Notes under the pieces: generated by a model
Seen by the model: the letters and a program-made list of their open reading frames with translations, nothing else
What the model was told of the DNA's origin: nothing
Databases searched by the model: none
DNA from: Candidatus Aminicenantota bacterium
GTDB lineage: Bacteria > Acidobacteriota > Aminicenantia > Aminicenantales > UBA8522
Direction: 5' to 3'
Length of the DNA stretch: 6,712 nucleotides
NCBI GenBank assembly: GCA_003524335.1
Contig: DQHV01000055.1
Coordinates: forward strand, 787-7,498
Shown here: positions 6,171 to 6,712 of the stretch, piece by piece
Layout of the letters: every line of letters begins with the position of its first letter
Numbering within the stretch: position 1 is the stretch's first letter
Position numbers and translations under genes: made by a program

Positions 6171-6712
6171 TCAGAACGCCAAAAGCGTTTGGACCATGAA
6201 TGAATAGTCTGTGCCGCCCCGGAGGGGATAAAGGCTGGCTTCGCCGCGGAAACGAAGGGACGAGGAGAGCTCGAAGTCGGCTCCCAATCCGAGGCCGAAC
6301 TGGCTCTTGCCCTTGAGGTCTTTCTTCTCGTTCCCTTTTAGATCTTGGACGGTTTGCTCGAGCTCGAAGGTTCCCCAGAGGTAATCGAGGCGAGGATAAA
6401 GGAATGGCGTGATGCCTTCCCAGCCCCGGTAGGTCAGGACAGGTCCTACTGAAGCCTTCATCCAAACCGGCTTCCCCTTGGCCGATCCCTCAACGGCCAA
6501 GCCGGATACCTTCCATTCCTTATTGAGTCCCAGAGAGGCAAAGAACTGTCCGAGTATATCCACTCCGAAGGTGCCTCCGCCGACCACGGACTTCTCGACC
6601 TCTGCTCCGAGCAGAATCCCGCCCATGCTTCCGGAATCGGAATCGATTTCGAGGGAGTAGGGGAGCCGGCGGAAGGCCAGGCCGTCGAAAGTGGATGAAC
6701 TGTATCCGACAT
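6171..6712 (-). CDS. Outer-membrane beta-barrel protein, C-terminal 179 residues (start outside window)
   Basis: I do not recognise the specific family. The frame is open to the right edge: 28 sense codons lie upstream of the first internal ATG at 6626 and continue the same beta-rich pattern, so the gene starts outside the window. Seen: repeated short amphipathic strands with alternating polar and hydrophobic residues, separated by Gly/Asn/Asp/Lys turns (for example around KASVGPVLTYRGWEG, ITPFLYPRLDYLWGTFELEQ, QFGLGLGADFELSSSLRFRG). A last strand, YSFMVQTLLAF, ends in phenylalanine. A C-terminal aromatic residue on an alternating strand is the recognition signal for BAM-mediated insertion, so an outer-membrane barrel is well supported. 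The lysine-rich segment around LKGNEKKDLKGK is probably a loop between strands. It could be a small porin or an OmpA/OmpW-like barrel; function unknown. It precedes the S8 protease by 17 nt, likely in one operon. Confidence 0.75.
   Translation of the reverse strand, partial: VGYSSSTFDGLAFRRLPYSLEIDSDSGSMGGILLGAEVEKSVVGGGTFGVDILGQFFASLGLNKEWKVSGLAVEGSAKGKPVWMKASVGPVLTYRGWEGITPFLYPRLDYLWGTFELEQTVQDLKGNEKKDLKGKSQFGLGLGADFELSSSLRFRGEASLYPLRGGTDYSFMVQTLLAF

Noticed and set aside
6171..6626. Beta-barrel gene starting at the internal ATG at 6626
   Set aside because: The frame stays open to the window edge with barrel-like residues upstream, and a start at 6626 would lack any signal peptide, so the true start is outside the window.

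Overview
This window is a single-strand block. Every gene I can support is on the minus strand, so transcription runs from the right end of the window to the left. By eye the DNA is GC-rich, with G/C-biased third codon positions. An outer-membrane-type beta-barrel protein points to a diderm (Gram-negative) bacterium. The mixture of a membrane pyrophosphatase, a four-cysteine C_GCAxxG_C_C protein and a secreted subtilase would suit an anaerobic or deep-branching lineage such as Acidobacteriota/Aminicenantota. That placement is a guess from gene content; no phylogenetic marker was compared.

Layout in the direction of transcription: (1) 6712-6171, the 3' part of an unrecognised outer-membrane beta-barrel protein, with its start outside the window; (2) 6153-4795, an exported subtilisin-like (S8) serine protease with a propeptide; (3) 4788-3085, recN, the SMC-like DNA repair ATPase; (4) 3088-2654, a small C_GCAxxG_C_C family protein; (5) 2621-1305, miaB, the tRNA methylthiotransferase; (6) 1190-1, the 5' part (396 codons) of hppA, a membrane ion-pumping pyrophosphatase that runs off the left edge.

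Genes 1-4 look like one transcription unit: the gaps are 17 nt, then 6 nt, then a 4-nt ATGA overlap. The recN/C_GCAxxG pair is therefore probably translationally coupled. miaB follows after 32 nt and has a perfect TATAAT hexamer 10 nt upstream of its ATG with no Shine-Dalgarno sequence, which suggests its own promoter and a near-leaderless transcript. hppA has a 114-nt upstream spacer carrying an extended -10 promoter candidate, an inverted repeat around it and a good ribosome binding site, so it is probably a separate unit.

I found no RNA gene, CRISPR array, mobile element, attachment site or convincing intrinsic terminator, and no evidence of a new defence or biosynthetic system. All long plus-strand open frames are codon-aligned shadows of the minus-strand genes. 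The points most worth a second look are the miaB start, the recN/C_GCAxxG coupling, the mixed envelope/repair operon, and the residues around the pyrophosphatase ion gate.
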